64,000 nucleotides of DNA from CAVTQY01 sp963736975 (GCA_963736975.1 CAVTQY010000001.1:2666001-2730000), one strand, 5' to 3'; numbered from the stretch's first letter, positions 34,801 through 44,486 are shown. Numbers and translations: made by a program. The notes: generated by a model from the sequence alone, not told the origin.

Positions 34801-35692
34801 TCACGATCAGCACCACCCCCGCCACCACAAGCAACAGTCCGGCGATTTCGTTGCGTTGGAGACGTTCATGCAGGTAGAAGCGGCTGAACAGCAAGGTGAA
34901 CAACACCTCTACCTGGCCCACCGCACGCACCAGGGCGACATCGGTCAGGGTGAAGCCGGTGAACCAGCAGGCGGATCCCGCCGCCGACAGGACGCCAACC
35001 CAGCTCGAACTGCGCCACGTCGTCAGCGCCTTGCGCAGCTCTGCCGGATGCCGCCAGGCGAGGAACGATCCCTGCATCAGCGTTTGCAGCATGGTTGTAA
35101 CAAATAACACGAACAGCGCCCGCACAAACACGCCGCCGGCGGTAGCCTGGGACGCGAGCTTGATAAACACCGTTGTCAGCGCGAAGAAGAACCCGGCGGC
35201 GAGCCCGCACAAGGCCGCCGGCTGGACGGTGGCAGCGACCAATTCGCGCGGTCGCATGCCGCGTCCGCCCAGCGACAAGGTCAGCACCCCCACGCCCCCG
35301 ACCGCGATGCCGGCCCAGGCAAGCGGACGCAGCGCCTCGCCCAGAACGATCAGCGCAATGATCCCGCTCTGTGCCGTTTCTGTCTTGGAATAAGCGGTTC
35401 CCACCGCAAAATTCCGGAACTCGAACGCCATAATCAGCAGGTTCGTTGCGAAGATCTGGCACAGTCCGCCGGCCGCCGCGTAAGCCAACATCGCCGGCCG
35501 CGGCGACGGCAGGCTGGCGCCCGATGCATAGAGCGCCATCAGCAGGAACCCGAGCGCGACCGGCACGCCGTAAAGGAAGCGCACGAAGCCGGCGCCGTTG
35601 ACCGAGAGCAGGCTGCGCAGCTTCTGCTGCGCGGCAGTACGCCAGCATTGGAACAGTGCGGCGGTGATGGCGATCGGGATCCAGAGGGGCAT
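34784..35692 (-). CDS. EamA-family (DMT) transporter
   Basis: A 302-aa protein with ten hydrophobic helices in two EamA halves. The second half starts near LCGLAAGFFFALTTVFIKLA and ends LQRNEIAGLLLVVAGVVLIV, the classic final helix. ATG 35692 is preferred over a TTG two codons upstream. The substrate is unknown; DMT members export amino acids, amines or metabolites. It converges with the aldolase gene and is divergent from the SIMPL gene. Confidence 0.85.
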   Translation of the reverse strand: MPLWIPIAITAALFQCWRTAAQQKLRSLLSVNGAGFVRFLYGVPVALGFLLMALYASGASLPSPRPAMLAYAAAGGLCQIFATNLLIMAFEFRNFAVGTAYSKTETAQSGIIALIVLGEALRPLAWAGIAVGGVGVLTLSLGGRGMRPRELVAATVQPAALCGLAAGFFFALTTVFIKLASQATAGGVFVRALFVLFVTTMLQTLMQGSFLAWRHPAELRKALTTWRSSSWVGVLSAAGSACWFTGFTLTDVALVRAVGQVEVLFTLLFSRFYLHERLQRNEIAGLLLVVAGVVLIVISTRF

Positions 35693-35786
35693 TGCCAAAG
35701 GACATTGACAGAGCGAAGCCCGAAGGCGCCAACAAAGCTACATCGGCGCACCGGCCCGTCAACCGGGCGCCGGAAAGGAGGCGCCA

Positions 35787-36443
35787 ATGCACCGGTCTCT
35801 CGCCATTCTTGCTGCGTTGCCGGCCGTGGCCGCAACACAGACCGCCGCCACGACTATCCTGCATTTCGCGGATACGGAAACCGTGATGGTGCACCCCGAT
35901 GAACTCGTCGCGAGGCTGCGTGCCGAGGCGGTGGCGCCTACCGTCGCCGCCGCGCAGCAACTGGTCAACAAAGCGATTGCCGCGGCACTGGCGCAGGCGC
36001 GGCAGACACAGGGGATCGAGGTTTCGACCGAAGGCTACACGACCTGGCAGCCAACGCAGCCCCAACGCTGGGAAGCAACTCAGACAATTGTGCTTCGAAG
36101 CCAGAACGGGCCGACCCTGCTCACGCTCGCCGGCGATCTGCAAGCGCGCGGTCTGGCAATGAGCGATCTTGGCTGGCAGCTCTCGCCGGAGGCGATGCGT
36201 AAGGCGCGCGATCAGGCGATGCGTGAGGCAGTGAGCGGATTACACAGCAAGGCGGACGAGGTCGCCGGGCTGTTGGGGCTGCGCTTCGACTCGTTTCAAC
36301 GAGTCAACCTCGTCTCCTCGCAACCGACGCCCCTGCCGCGCGTGATGATGGCGATGGCAGCCGGGGCGCCGCCAAGTGCGGTGCCCGAGGACGTGCCAGT
36401 AAACGCGAGCGCCGAAGCCGACGCCGTGTTGGTGCCGAAATAG
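35787..36443 (+). CDS. SIMPL-domain (DUF541) periplasmic protein
   Basis: A 218-aa protein with a strong AAGGAGG ribosome site before ATG 35787. The N-terminus is a short signal-like segment (LAILAALPAVAATQTAA). The body matches SIMPL/DUF541: VNKAIAAALAQARQTQGIEV, VSTEGYTTWQPTQ, ALGLAMSDLGW-like text, and MRKARDQAMREAVSGLHSKA. The domain is found in periplasmic or membrane-associated proteins of unclear function; an oxidative-stress link is known for some. The frame is intact. Confidence 0.82.
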   Translation: MHRSLAILAALPAVAATQTAATTILHFADTETVMVHPDELVARLRAEAVAPTVAAAQQLVNKAIAAALAQARQTQGIEVSTEGYTTWQPTQPQRWEATQTIVLRSQNGPTLLTLAGDLQARGLAMSDLGWQLSPEAMRKARDQAMREAVSGLHSKADEVAGLLGLRFDSFQRVNLVSSQPTPLPRVMMAMAAGAPPSAVPEDVPVNASAEADAVLVPK

Positions 36444-36449
36444 CTCCGG

Positions 36450-37577
36450 TCAGATGTAATGCTCGGCCAACGGAGCGAAACCGTTGAACCGCTGGCTCGC
36501 GTAGGTGCTCACGTAAGCGCCGGTGGACAGCAGTTCCACACGGTCGCCACAGGAGAGCGCGAGCGGCATCCGGTAGTTGGCTTTCTCATACAGGATGTCG
36601 GCGCCATCGCAGGTTGGGCCGGCAATCGCCACCGGCCCGGTGGGCGTGCCGTCGTGTTGCGTCTTGATGGCATAGCGGATCGCCTCGCCTTCTGTTTCGG
36701 CAAGGCCGCCGAAGCGCCCGATGTCGAGGTACACCCAACGCACCGGATCCTCGCCGCGGCGGCTGACCAGCACCACCTCAGCGCTCACGGCGCCGGCATC
36801 GCCGACGATGAAGCGGCCCGGCTCGATCACCATCTCCGGCAGCGCGTTGCCGAAATGCCGGGTCATCGCGCCCATGATCGCCTGGGCGAACTGATCGATC
36901 TCGGGGACGTCGTCCCGGTAACGGGTGGGGAATCCGCCGCCCAGATTCATCATCCGCAGATTCACGCCGGCCTCTGTCAGGTCGGTGAACAGCATCGCCA
37001 CGCGGCTGATCGCCACGTCGTAGGCCGAGGTGGTGGTCTGCTGACTGCCGACATGAAACGACAGGCCGTACGGGTCGAGGCCCATATCGCCGGCGCGCAG
37101 CATCAACTCCCGCGCATTCTCCACGGTGGTGCCGAATTTGCGCGACAGCGGCCAGTCGGCGCCGTCATTGGTGACGCGGATGCGGCAATAGACGCGCGCA
37201 CCCGGGGCGTCGCGCGCCAGCTTCTCCAGTTCCTCGGTGGAATCGAACGCAAACAGCGACACGCCGACCGCATGCGCGCCGCGGATCGCCGAGACCTTCT
37301 TGATCGTGTTGCCGAAGCTGATCGCGGCCGGAACGGCACCGGCGGCAAGACATAGCTCGACTTCCTCGAAGCTCGCGGCATCGAAGGCGCTGTCGAGCTT
37401 GACGAGCCGCTGCAGCACCGGCGTGGCGGGATTGGCCTTCACAGCATAATAGATACGCGCCAGTGGCAGCGCGTGCCGCAGCGTGCGATAATTCTCCTCG
37501 ACGCGATCCACATCGAGCACCAGGCACGGCGTTGGCGGCTGGTTGTCAGCCAAGAAGCGGGCGATTTTCGGGGTCAT
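36450..37577 (-). CDS. Ornithine/lysine decarboxylase (group IV, PLP fold III)
   Basis: A 375-aa enzyme of the alphaproteobacterial ODC/LDC length. ATG 37577 is preceded by GGAGG; the longer frame has no ribosome site. The PLP lysine is K47 in YYAVKANP; SFHVGSQQT, LGGGFPTRY and EPGRFIVGD bind PLP phosphate, and the active-site Cys from the second subunit is in GPTCDGADILYE. It makes putrescine (or cadaverine), starting polyamine synthesis. Its leader carries a palindrome and an overlapping upstream reading frame, suggesting translational control. Confidence 0.92.
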   Translation of the reverse strand: MTPKIARFLADNQPPTPCLVLDVDRVEENYRTLRHALPLARIYYAVKANPATPVLQRLVKLDSAFDAASFEEVELCLAAGAVPAAISFGNTIKKVSAIRGAHAVGVSLFAFDSTEELEKLARDAPGARVYCRIRVTNDGADWPLSRKFGTTVENARELMLRAGDMGLDPYGLSFHVGSQQTTTSAYDVAISRVAMLFTDLTEAGVNLRMMNLGGGFPTRYRDDVPEIDQFAQAIMGAMTRHFGNALPEMVIEPGRFIVGDAGAVSAEVVLVSRRGEDPVRWVYLDIGRFGGLAETEGEAIRYAIKTQHDGTPTGPVAIAGPTCDGADILYEKANYRMPLALSCGDRVELLSTGAYVSTYASQRFNGFAPLAEHYI

Positions 37578-37744
37578 CGCACCGGGCCTCCCTCTGCAGG
37601 ACGCCCGCCTTTTAAAAGGCGACGGGCGCAGTTGACGAAACGGTCGAACGAACCAGCGACCAAAGCGAGTTGCCAGAACGCTTGACGTCGTTGCGTAACC
37701 ACGAGGGCCAGAGGCACGTGCGTTGCTGCGTAGTGGGCGCACAT
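37574..37744 (-). CDS. Possible leader peptide overlapping the decarboxylase start
   Basis: A 56-codon frame on the minus strand starts at ATG 37744 with GGGGGG five bases upstream and ends with a TGA that overlaps the decarboxylase ATG (ATGA at 37577-37574). It contains QLALVAGSFDRFVNCARRLL, a well-formed, non-GC-random segment just before the palindrome. Rfam lists an RNA element called speF upstream of alphaproteobacterial ornithine decarboxylases, and this stretch has that position. Whether the conservation is of RNA, of peptide, or of both cannot be settled here. Confidence 0.45.
   Translation of the reverse strand: MCAHYAATHVPLALVVTQRRQAFWQLALVAGSFDRFVNCARRLLKGGRPAEGGPVR
37602..37628 (-). 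promoter_or_regulatory. Palindrome in the decarboxylase leader
   Basis: GCCTTTTAAAAGGC at 37607-37620 is a perfect palindrome, extended by CGCCC on one side and GGGCG on the other. In RNA it forms a strong hairpin ending about 25 nt before the decarboxylase ATG, next to the GGAGG ribosome site at about 37587. It fits a polyamine-responsive leader (speF-like), which is inference. Confidence 0.55.
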
Positions 37745-37851
37745 AGGCCCCCCACCCTGGGAGTGCAAGGCGAAACCCGCCCCTATATCGAAAAAACCGC
37801 TGCGAACGACCGCGGTTAACGGTTTGGGAAGCTTCCGGGGAGGCGAACAGG

Positions 37852-38784
37852 GTGAACAGTCAGCCCGACAGAGCGGGGCAGCCGTTACGGCCCGCCGCAG
37901 GGCGCCGGCATCGACGCCAGCGCACGTGGCGCGACTGGCGTGGCATGTTGGTCGCCACTTTCGAGGCGCTGGTGTCTGACCGCGGGTCGATGGCCGCCGC
38001 CGGCTGCGCCTTTTACGCCACCCTGGCGCTGTTTCCTGCCATCACCACTCTGGTCGCGCTCTACGGGCTGGTGTTCAACTCCGCCAATGTGGAACCGCAG
38101 CTTCGTTATCTTAGCGGGCTGCTGCCGCCAGCCGCCTTTGCCCTGATCGCCGACCGGGTGCACGACCTCGTGGGCCAACCACCGGCGCAGCTCGGAATCC
38201 ACTTCATCGTAAGCTCTGTGGTCACTTTCTGGAGTGCGGCTACGGGCACGAAATCTCTGCTCTCGGCACTCAACGTCGCCTATAATGTTCCGGAGCAAAG
38301 AAGCTTTCTCCGCTTTCAGATGGTGGCTTTGGGCATGACGCTCGCCGCGATGCTGGTGGCCGTGCTCGGCATCGCGGTGCTCGTGTTCATCCCTGTGGTG
38401 ATCAATTTTATCGGTTGGACGGCGCATGGCGCTGCCTTGATTCACGGCGCCGCGCTGGGAATGCTTGTCGCCTTCGTTGCTGCTTCCAATGCAGCGTTGT
38501 TTCGTATCGGGCCGTCACGTCGCCGTAAGAGCGGCCAGCGGATTGTTCCCGGCGCCGCGGTCGCCACGCTCCTGTGGTTGGTGGTTTCCGTGCTGCTCAC
38601 CTTCTACGTTGCCAATCTGGCGAGCTTCGGCGCGACTTATGGACCCATCGCTGCGGTCGTCGGCATCATGCTGTGGTTTTACCTGACCGCTTACGTCGTC
38701 CTGCTGGGGGCCGAACTTAACGCTCAGCTTGAGAATGAAGCCTCGCCAACCGGACAATCGTCCCAGTTCTCTGTTCGTTCTTGA
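37852..38784 (+). CDS. YihY/BrkB-family inner-membrane protein
   Basis: A 310-aa membrane protein. GTG 37852 follows GGGAGG. The family opening is clear: MAAAGCAFYATLALFPAITT, followed by the loop LHV-like region FWSAATGTKSLLSALNVAYN, then four further helices ending LWFYLTAYVVLLGAELNAQL, the well-known YihY C-terminus. Once called ribonuclease BN by mistake, the family is now viewed as transporters or envelope proteins of unknown substrate. The frame is intact. Confidence 0.9.
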   Translation: MNSQPDRAGQPLRPAAGRRHRRQRTWRDWRGMLVATFEALVSDRGSMAAAGCAFYATLALFPAITTLVALYGLVFNSANVEPQLRYLSGLLPPAAFALIADRVHDLVGQPPAQLGIHFIVSSVVTFWSAATGTKSLLSALNVAYNVPEQRSFLRFQMVALGMTLAAMLVAVLGIAVLVFIPVVINFIGWTAHGAALIHGAALGMLVAFVAASNAALFRIGPSRRRKSGQRIVPGAAVATLLWLVVSVLLTFYVANLASFGATYGPIAAVVGIMLWFYLTAYVVLLGAELNAQLENEASPTGQSSQFSVRS

Positions 38785-38839
38785 CAGGACCCGAAGGGGT
38801 TGCAAGAGTCCGATTCGAACGAACGGGGAACAGGCAGTC

Positions 38840-40009
38840 ATGCGGACAGTCGAACGGGACCTGTCGGGGGTCGAGGCGCTCGCGATTTCGGGCCTGGCTG
38901 AGGCCGACCCGAGCCCCGCTATGCCGACGCTCGCCCGCCGGGGTCGCGGAGCGACGCTCAACCCTCCGGTGCGGTTCGACCCTCAAACGAGCGGCGCTTT
39001 CGACGATGGATGGGGAACCCTGACGGGGGAGTTCGGCGAACTGCCACCGCTTCCCACCGAGCTGATCCGCGATGCGACCCGTTCGGCGATCAGTTGGAAC
39101 AGTTCACCCGACATCGGCTTCGATCGGGCGGTCAATCCCTATCGCGGCTGCGAGCACGGCTGCATCTACTGCTACGCGAGGCCTAGCCACGCTTATCTGG
39201 GCTACTCGCCCGGCCTCGATTTCGAGACCAAGCTTCTCTTTAAACCGGACGTCGCGGCCTTGCTGGAAAAAGAGCTGCGCAAGCCCGGCTACATACCGCG
39301 CAGCCTAGCGCTCGGCTCCAACACCGATCCGTACCAACCGGTGGAGCGCACGCTGAAGCTGACCCGATCCATCCTGGAAGTGCTGGATCGGTTCAACCAT
39401 CCTGTCAGCATCGTCACCAAATCGGCCGGCGTGCTGCGCGATCTGGATATCCTTGTGCGCATGGCAGCGCGCCGGCTGGCGCGGGTCTATGTCTCGGTAA
39501 CCACATTGGACTCGGCGCTGGCGCGTCGGATGGAACCCCGTGCCGCGACCCCGACCCGCCGCCTGCATGCCATGGCTGAGTTGTCGCGCGCGGGAGTACC
39601 CACCGGGGTGATGGTGGCCCCGATGATCCCCGGCCTGAACGACGCCGAGATGGAACGCATCATGGAATTGGCGACGCGGGCAGGGGCGCGTCATGCCGGA
39701 TACGTGCTGCTGCGCCTGCCGCATGAACTGCGTCAGATGTTCGAGGACTGGCTGGCGACCCACTTCCCAGACCGCGCACGGCATGTGCTGAGCCTGATAC
39801 GGGAGACGCGGTCGGGCGCCCTGTCCGACCCACGCTTCCACCATCGGATGGCGGGACACGGGGTGTATGCCGATTTGCTGCTGCGCCGCTTTACTCGAGC
39901 CGCCCGCCAGTGGGGTCTCGATGAAGCACGGGAAGGCCTGGACTGTACCAGCTTCGCCGTTCCGGCGGACGAAACCGCGCGCGCCGAGGACCAGCTTTCG
40001 CTCTTCTAG
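38840..40009 (+). CDS. PA0069-type radical SAM protein
   Basis: A 389-aa protein. ATG 38840 is chosen because the family text LARRGRGATLNPPVRFD follows soon after. The radical-SAM cysteines are in GCEHGCIYCYARPSHA (C-x3-C-x2-C), preceded by DRAVNPYRG; SLALGSNTDPYQPVER and ILEVLDRFNHPVSIVTKSAG continue the barrel. Relatives resemble spore-photoproduct lyase, but the reaction of the PA0069 group is unknown. The frame is complete; the protein ends EDQLSLF, as in many relatives. Confidence 0.92.
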   Translation: MRTVERDLSGVEALAISGLAEADPSPAMPTLARRGRGATLNPPVRFDPQTSGAFDDGWGTLTGEFGELPPLPTELIRDATRSAISWNSSPDIGFDRAVNPYRGCEHGCIYCYARPSHAYLGYSPGLDFETKLLFKPDVAALLEKELRKPGYIPRSLALGSNTDPYQPVERTLKLTRSILEVLDRFNHPVSIVTKSAGVLRDLDILVRMAARRLARVYVSVTTLDSALARRMEPRAATPTRRLHAMAELSRAGVPTGVMVAPMIPGLNDAEMERIMELATRAGARHAGYVLLRLPHELRQMFEDWLATHFPDRARHVLSLIRETRSGALSDPRFHHRMAGHGVYADLLLRRFTRAARQWGLDEAREGLDCTSFAVPADETARAEDQLSLF

Positions 40010-40135
40010 ATGTCGTCGCCAAGCTCGGTATGCCCATCGACGAAAGGGCCCAAGAAGCCAACAGATTGCTGCCGCATCCGTGACAACACTCCCGAGCCGG
40101 ATGCAAAATTGCGTCAGCCGCCTGGGTACCTCGTC

Positions 40136-41316
40136 ATGGCAAAAGAAGCCAAAGCCTGCAGCTACCTCGAAACCGCGCGCAACCTCGCGCCACTGATCGG
40201 CGAACTGCGCGGGAGGTTCGATCGCGAGCGCCAACTGCCGCCCGAACTGGTCGATGTCCTCGGCACAGGCGGCCTGTTCGGCATGTGGCTGCCGCGCGCG
40301 CTCGGCGGGCCGGAGCTCGATCCGCTGTCGTTTCTTACAGTTATCGAAGAACTGTCCCGACTCGACGGATCGGTCGGTTGGTGTACCGGTCATCCCCGCC
40401 GGATACGGCCGCCTCGCCGGCGCACTTGACGAGACGGTGGCACGCGAAATCTTCGGCTCTGGGCGCTCGGTACTCGTCGGCACGCTGAATCCCACCGGCA
40501 AGGCCGTCGCGGTCGATGGCGGCTATCTCGTCACCGGCAAGTGGGGCTATGGCAGTTTCATCAGCCACAGCCAGTGGGTTCTCGGCAACTGCATCACTCA
40601 TATCGGCGACGCGCCCCGGCGTACCGGCGACGGCAGCCCGGACCTTCGTCTTGCGATCTTCCCCCGCGAGGACGTCGAGGTGATCGATATGTGGCATGTC
40701 GGCGGCCTGCGCGGCACCGGCAGCAACGACTATCAGGTGACCGAGTTGTTCGTCCCGGAGAAACGGACCATTCCGCTGCCGGGTTTCACTCCGGTGCCGC
40801 GTCAGCCCGGTCCGCTTTACGCAGTGCCGATGACCAGCACATTCGTTGCCTGCATCGCGACCGTGACGCTCGGCATCGCCCGCGCGGCGATCGAGGCGTT
40901 GGACGAAATTGCCGGAGCAAAGACGCCGATGGGATCGCAGTCGGTGCTGCGCGAGAAACCGTTCGCCCAGACCGACCGGGCACGCGCCGAGGCACTCGGT
41001 ACGCGCCGGGCATGCCTACCTGTTCGATGAGATCGACCGGGTCTGCCAGGATGCGCTTGCCGGACGACCGATCCCGATGCAGAGCCGTGCGCTGGTACGG
41101 CTCGCCGCCTGCCATGCGACGACATGCGCGATGCAAGCGGTCGATCTGGTGTATGCGCTCGGCGGCGGATCGTCGCTGTTCGAGGGCAACCGGCTCGAAC
41201 GATGCTTCCGCGATATCCACGCGGCCGGGCAGCACATCGCCGTCGCGCCGATGGCCAACCTGGAGCCGGTCGGGCGCGTGCTGTTCGGCCTCGATCCCGG
41301 AATGACCCGGTTCTGA
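40136..41316 (+). pseudogene. Acyl-CoA-dehydrogenase-like flavin monooxygenase (HsaA type), two frameshifts
   Basis: Three frames together form a complete protein of about 393 residues. Frame one from ATG 40136 has LVDVLGTGGLFGMWLPRALG and ELSRLDGSVGWC. Removing one G near 40387 gives VIPAGYGRLAGALDE, then VTGKWGYGSFISHSQWVLGN and HVGGLRGTGSNDYQVTELFV. Removing one G near 41000 (CTCGGTACGC) leads into RAGHAYLFDEIDRV and VYALGGGSSLFEGNRLERCF to the stop at 41316. The sequence is of the group that includes HsaA and related FMN monooxygenases, which work with a separate flavin reductase. Both lesions are single extra bases beside an identical base. Confidence 0.85.
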
Positions 41317-41323
41317 CCGCGCC

Positions 41324-41549
41324 TCAGCCGCCCTCCCCGGTGTCTACGGTCCCGGTCAGTTCCACCCCCTCGTAAAGCTCCGCCAACGGCACATCGACGC
41401 CGATTTCCGGCATCCGCAGTACGGCGCCGTCACCGGCGATGATCTCGCTCACCCAGTCATCGTCCTTGCGGCGAAAGACAATGGCGGCGGCGTTCGTCTG
41501 GTCCAGCATTACGTAGCGCTGGACCGACGCCGTGGCGCGATACTCCTGG
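41324..41549 (-). pseudogene. Uma2 nuclease-like gene, C-terminal half at an IS end
   Basis: The minus-strand frame enters from the IS1182-type element and reads QEYRATASVQRYVMLDQ, DDDWVSEIIAGDGAVLRMPE and IGVDVPLAELYEGVELTG, the C-terminal part of Uma2 (DUF820) proteins, which have a PD-(D/E)xK nuclease-like fold. The N-terminal half, with the catalytic residues, is missing at this site. An N-terminal Uma2 half ending at the equivalent position lies at 51492-51841. Confidence 0.85.
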
Positions 41550-43198
41550 AGACCGTGTGAAAAACGCTCTGCCAAGGGGAACTTGGCACCAATCCGGCCG
41601 GCCAATCGCGCGTTGAGCGGCACAGCGCAGACGCCCAGGCTGCGAATGAGGCGTCGCGCGTGACGTTCCAGCCAACCGCGGGGCCGCCGGTTTTCAGCCC
41701 GGAACCGCTTTCACCGCTGCCATCAGTTCATCGAAGGCGCTGAGGTTCAGCACCCGCCTGATGTTGTAGGCGAGCGCCGTCAGGCTGAACTCGGCTCGGA
41801 CCTTTTCCAGACCGCGCATCAGGAATGCCCCCTGATACATCCACTGCTTGATGGTACCGAACGGGTGCTCAACCGACTCGCGGCGTTGGTGCAGGATGTC
41901 AGGGCGCTGCACCAACCGAGCGGACATCCGGTCGAGCACGGCCTCGTTCTCCAGCCGCGATACGGAGCGGAATTGGTTGCCCGTGCATCGCGACCGCAGC
42001 TTGCAGTCGCGGCAGGCAGCGCGGTTGGCGTAGTTGATCTTCTTCAGCCCACGCAGAAGCGATGAGGAATACGGCTGAAGACGCCGCCCGGGAGGGCAGA
42101 TAATACTGTCCGTCTCGGCATCGTATTTGAACTCGTCCCTGCGGAACAGACCCGCCTTGACCGAGCGACCGCGCTGCGGGCGCGGCACATAAGGCACCAT
42201 CCCGGCCTTCTCGCAGGCCTCAATATCCTCGGTCTTGAAGTATCCGCGGTCCGCAACGACGTCGATCGTCTCGACACCAAGTATCTCCTTAGCAGGTTCA
42301 GCGGTCTGGGTCAGCAGGCCCATGTCAACCACTTGGTTGGTGACCTGCTGCTCGACGATCAGCTTGTGCTTGGTATCCACTGCGACCTGCACGTTGTAGC
42401 CGATCGCAACATGCGTATGAGCCGCCATCGCCCGGCTGTCAGGATCAGTCAGCGAGAGCTGGTTCTCGCCGGTGCGGTCCAGCTCCGCCAGCATCTCCTT
42501 GCAGCGCTCGCGCCGCTCGCGAACTGCCGCGATCTTCTCCGCCAGGTTCTTGACCCGTGAGCCGCTTGTCCCCTGCTCGGCAGCGTCGCTCCGGTCGAGA
42601 CGCTGTAGATAATCGTCGAGCTTCTTATCAGCCAGCTTGATGAATTCGGTCAGCGACGCACGAGTAAAATTGCGGTCCTTGTTGTTGACGGCCTTGATCC
42701 GTGTCCCATCCACCGCCAGCAGCTCGCGCCCGAACAGGTCCAACTGCTTGCACAGCAGCACGAACTGGCGGAACACCGGGCGGAAGGCCTTGCGGTTGTC
42801 GCGGCGGAAGTCAGCAATGGTCTTGAAGCCGGGCTTGAGATGCCGCAGCAGTCAGATCACCTCGATATTGCGGTGGGTCTCGGCTTCGAGACGGCGGCTG
42901 GAGCGGATGCGGTTCAGATAACCATATATGTAAAGCTTCAGCAGATCGGCGGGAAAATAGCCAGGACGGCCGGTCTGTTTCGCCTGAACATGCGCGAACC
43001 CCGCGGTGGCGAGGTCCAGCCCGTCCACGAACACCTCGATGAACCGCACGGGGTTCTCATGGCCGACATAGTCGTCCAGCGATTCGGGGAGAAGCAGGGT
43101 TTGGCAACGGTCATGACCGGTGATGTGCGCCATGTCCCGATTCTAACACAGACCCGCGCCGCGCCGGAATCCGTTGCGGGGGAGTTTTCACACGGTCT
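41550..43198 (-). mobile_element. IS1182-family element, full length, transposase interrupted
   Basis: The ends AGACCGTGTGAAAA (41550-41563) and TTTTCACACGGTCT (43185-43198) are perfect 14-bp inverted repeats. Length is 1649 bp. No obvious target duplication is seen, and the sequences outside the two ends partly mirror each other (10 of 14 positions). A shortened second copy in the same orientation begins at 51842. Confidence 0.88.
41694..43133 (-). pseudogene. IS1182-family transposase with an in-frame TGA
   Basis: A 480-codon frame from ATG 43133 (MAHITGHDRCQTLLLPESLD) to 41694. Codon 94 is TGA at 42852-42854, between RNIEVI and LLRHLKPGFKTIADFRRDN; family members have Trp (TGG) at this place, so a single G-to-A change has split the gene. 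The remainder is intact: ELLAVDGTRIKAVNNKDRNF, VAIGYNVQVAVDTKHKLIVE, VADRGYFKTEDIEACEKAGM and HPFGTIKQWM hold the DDE-type residues. This copy is probably inactive unless the stop is read through. Confidence 0.9.
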
Positions 43199-43564
43199 GC
43201 AAGAATTTCGCGCCGACTTGGCAGCAGGTTACGGCGCAGCCGACCGAAATCCCCCGCGCGTGTTTCCCGGTTGCTGATCGCCGCCCAGTTCCGCGATCTC
43301 TCGCCAACGTGCCGCCGAGAAGGAACTTCGGATCGTGGCGCGGGCGCGCGTATCACCTGGAGAGACATCCTGATGCGGCGCAGCCTTGGCGGCAGCACGA
43401 TACGAAACGGTTCGCCTCAGCATCCGTCAGATCAAGGAGGCGTTTCCTCCGCGAACCGCTCGGAGTCACGCTTTCCTTGATCCCTGGCAGGAACTTGAAG
43501 CAACCGGCGACGGCCTCGCTCTGTTCCTTGGCGAACGACAAATCTCTTTAAGGAGGAGCAGGCA
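43199..43564. other. No recognisable gene; upstream region of the stress-protein gene
   Basis: The first bases beyond the IS read as LQEFRADLAAG on the plus strand, faintly like the start of a Uma2 C-terminal half (LQEYRATASV). The rest has no gene. A very strong ribosome site, AAGGAGG, ends the stretch at 43549-43555 before ATG 43565. Confidence 0.45.
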
Positions 43565-44486
43565 ATGGCCGAACATATCGTTGCGATCTTCGAGACCGAG
43601 GCCGCTGCCGACGCGGCGGTGCGGGATTTAGAAGCTGCGGACCTTCCGGCATCGGCGATCCGGCGCTACCGACCAAACTCCGACGAGGGGACGACGGCCG
43701 GCGGGGCCGCTAGCAGCACGACATCCAGCTCGGGAGGCGGATTCTTGGGCTTGGCTTTTGGGTGAGGAGGCCAGCAGCCAAACTACCTATTCCTACTATC
43801 CACGTGACGAAGAACGGTTTGTACAGGGCGCGCGCGCTGGCAATGCAGTTCTCGGCGTAGTGCTGCAGGATGACTCCACGATTTATCAGGTAGTGACGAT
43901 CCTGGAAAGGCATCATCCACTTGAAATGGAAGAGGAGACCGACGAAACAGACGTTGGTCTTTCAGGTGCGGAGCTGTCCTCTCAATCAGGTCGCCTTGCA
44001 GCCACCGAAGTCCCTCCCTCCTTGGGCACCGTCACTCCCGGGTCCACTCCGGTCGCCGACAACGCACCGCCCCCCGTTTCTGCATCTGGCACGGAGGAGG
44101 TCATCCCCTTGGCCGAGGAGCAGCTCGAAGTAGGCAAGCGAGTGGTAGACCGCGGCGTAACACGGGTGCGCCGTTATGTCGTTGAACGGCCGGTCGAGCA
44201 GGACGTCACCCTGCGTGGGGAGCGCGTGATGATAGAGCGGCGTCGCCCGATCGAAACCACCAGTGCGCCGGGACGGGCCTTTGAAGAACGTGTGGTCGAA
44301 GTGCACGAGACGGAGGAAGTCCCGGTAGTGGCAAAAACGGCGCGCGTCGTAGAGGAAGTGGCGATCCGTAAGGAGGAGACCAAACGCACGGAAAAAGTGC
44401 AGGATACGGTCCGTCGCGAGGATGTCGAGGTTAGCGGCGACAAGGGGCGGCCGGTTTCCGGGACAACGCCGACGCAGGGAAACTGA
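43565..44486 (+). pseudogene. DUF2382/YsnF-like stress protein (one-base frameshift)
   Basis: Two frames form one protein of about 306 residues. ATG 43565 gives MAEHIVAIFETEAAADAAVR, as in general-stress YsnF-type N-termini, and stops at 43765. One extra T near 43744 (TTCTTGGG) separates it from the second frame, which continues SSQTTYSYYPRDEERFV and ends at 44486. The C-terminal DUF2382 domain is clear: IPLAEEQLEVGKRVVDRGVT, RRYVVERPVEQDVTLRGERV, and EEVAIRKEETKRTEKVQDTV. Such proteins accompany desiccation or general-stress genes. Apart from the T, the frame looks intact. Confidence 0.85.
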
